Source of the DNA: Desulfohalobiaceae bacterium
Lineage (GTDB): Bacteria; Desulfobacterota; Desulfovibrionia; Desulfovibrionales; Desulfothermaceae
DNA: 6,099 nt
Direction of reading: 5' to 3'
Assembly (NCBI GenBank): GCA_021737525.1
Contig: JAIPDU010000103.1
Location: 1-6,099 of the forward strand
A program made the position numbers and the translations under genes. The notes beneath the pieces were generated by a model. That model searched no databases, was not told the DNA's origin, and was given only the letters and a program-made list of their open reading frames with translations. This document shows, in pieces, positions 5,857 to 6,099 of this stretch (positions within the stretch are counted from its first letter, which is position 1; every line of letters starts with the position of its first letter).

Positions 5857-5954
5857 GACAGGATCCACAGGATCAACCGGATTGATGAAGAAACCGCGGG
5901 AAAAGAGCTGCGGCTCTTTTCCCGCAATATCCAGTTTATCCGGTAAATCCTGTC
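5857..5954. repeat. Second palindromic element: hairpin with mirrored 9-bp ACAGGATNN repeats
   Basis: The left arm has three head-to-tail 9-bp units: ACAGGATCC (5858-5866), ACAGGATCA (5867-5875) and ACCGGATTG (5876-5884). The right arm, read on the minus strand, has three matching units: ACAGGATTT (5945-5953), ACCGGATAA (5936-5944) and ACTGGATAT (5927-5935). Between them is a perfect 13-bp stem, GCGGGAAAAGAGC (5896-5908) with 5913-5925, closed by TGCG. The whole resembles dispersed intergenic palindromes of the ACAGGATN family seen in various bacteria. There are no flanking direct repeats that I can see. No T-run follows the stem on the plus strand, so it is not an obvious terminator. Confidence 0.8.
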
Positions 5955-6099
5955 AACTCTCTTCTCTCTTCCGAGGGGCCAGCCCCGCTGCCTTGATCAA
6001 GGGCATCTCGCAATGAGCACAAGCTGACTGGCGCATTTTTCATTGTGTTGGCTTACAGTTCAGCAATGTGGTGAACAGCGACATTGATACAATGGAATA
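5955..6099. other. Non-coding tail of the window
   Basis: No gene supported. It contains a perfect 12-bp palindrome CCTTGATCAAGG (5991-6002), a short GGGG-CCAG-CCCC hairpin just before it, and a loose CATTGT/ACAATG inverted pair (6041-6046 with 6089-6094). None is sufficient to call a regulatory site. The window stops before any downstream gene appears. Confidence 0.45.

Noticed and set aside
5737..5946. 69-codon plus-strand frame
   Set aside because: It has no ribosome binding site, no recognisable protein, and half of it is the second palindromic repeat.
5464..5954. CRISPR array or tRNA-like structure in the repeat-rich 3' region
   Set aside because: The repeats are inverted and nested or in 9-bp tandem units, without regular spacers, and no cloverleaf or CCA-ended acceptor stem can be drawn.
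6065..6093. Possible promoter with TACAAT as -10 near the window end
   Set aside because: No acceptable -35 hexamer is present at 16-18 bp upstream, and no downstream gene is visible.

Overview
The window reads as part of a chromosomal glycerol-uptake operon of a GC-rich Gram-negative bacterium. Gene order, protein families and codon use suggest a deltaproteobacterial sulfate reducer of the Desulfovibrio group. This placement is an inference, because the window holds no rRNA or other taxonomic marker.

Positions 1-5392 carry five plus-strand genes in tight order: the 3' part of an inner-membrane permease gene (glpP-like), a second permease (glpQ-like), a 99-residue membrane protein of the DUF2160 type (glpU-like), a long periplasmic substrate-binding protein (glpV-like) and glycerol kinase (glpK). 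The first three are translationally packed, with a 4-bp overlap and then a 3-bp gap. A 156-bp gap separates glpU from glpV. It contains a near-complete anti-Shine-Dalgarno complement with no start codon at normal spacing. A 63-bp gap between glpV and glpK holds a 13-bp GC-rich hairpin without a T-run. The expected job is periplasmic capture of glycerol by GlpV, import through GlpP/GlpQ (the two ATPases, GlpS/GlpT, should lie just upstream, outside the window), and trapping as glycerol 3-phosphate by GlpK. This is the rhizobial GlpSTPQUV type of system rather than the facilitator GlpF of E. coli.

Positions 5393-6099 contain no convincing gene. They hold two separate palindromic elements. The first, 5472-5723, is a 252-bp non-coding element with 14-bp terminal inverted repeats (13/14 matching, ends GTAAC/GTTAC). 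It is bounded by a perfect 8-bp direct repeat AGATAACA, and nested inverted repeats fill its interior. This is the anatomy of a MITE, and the GTAA ends plus 8-bp duplication point to IS66-family mobilisation. The second, 5857-5954, is a hairpin with a perfect 13-bp core stem. Its arms each carry three 9-bp units of the type ACAGGATNN in mirror orientation.

The most noteworthy object is the structured MITE-like insertion just downstream of glpK. The coding part is a well-formed but recognisable glycerol system.
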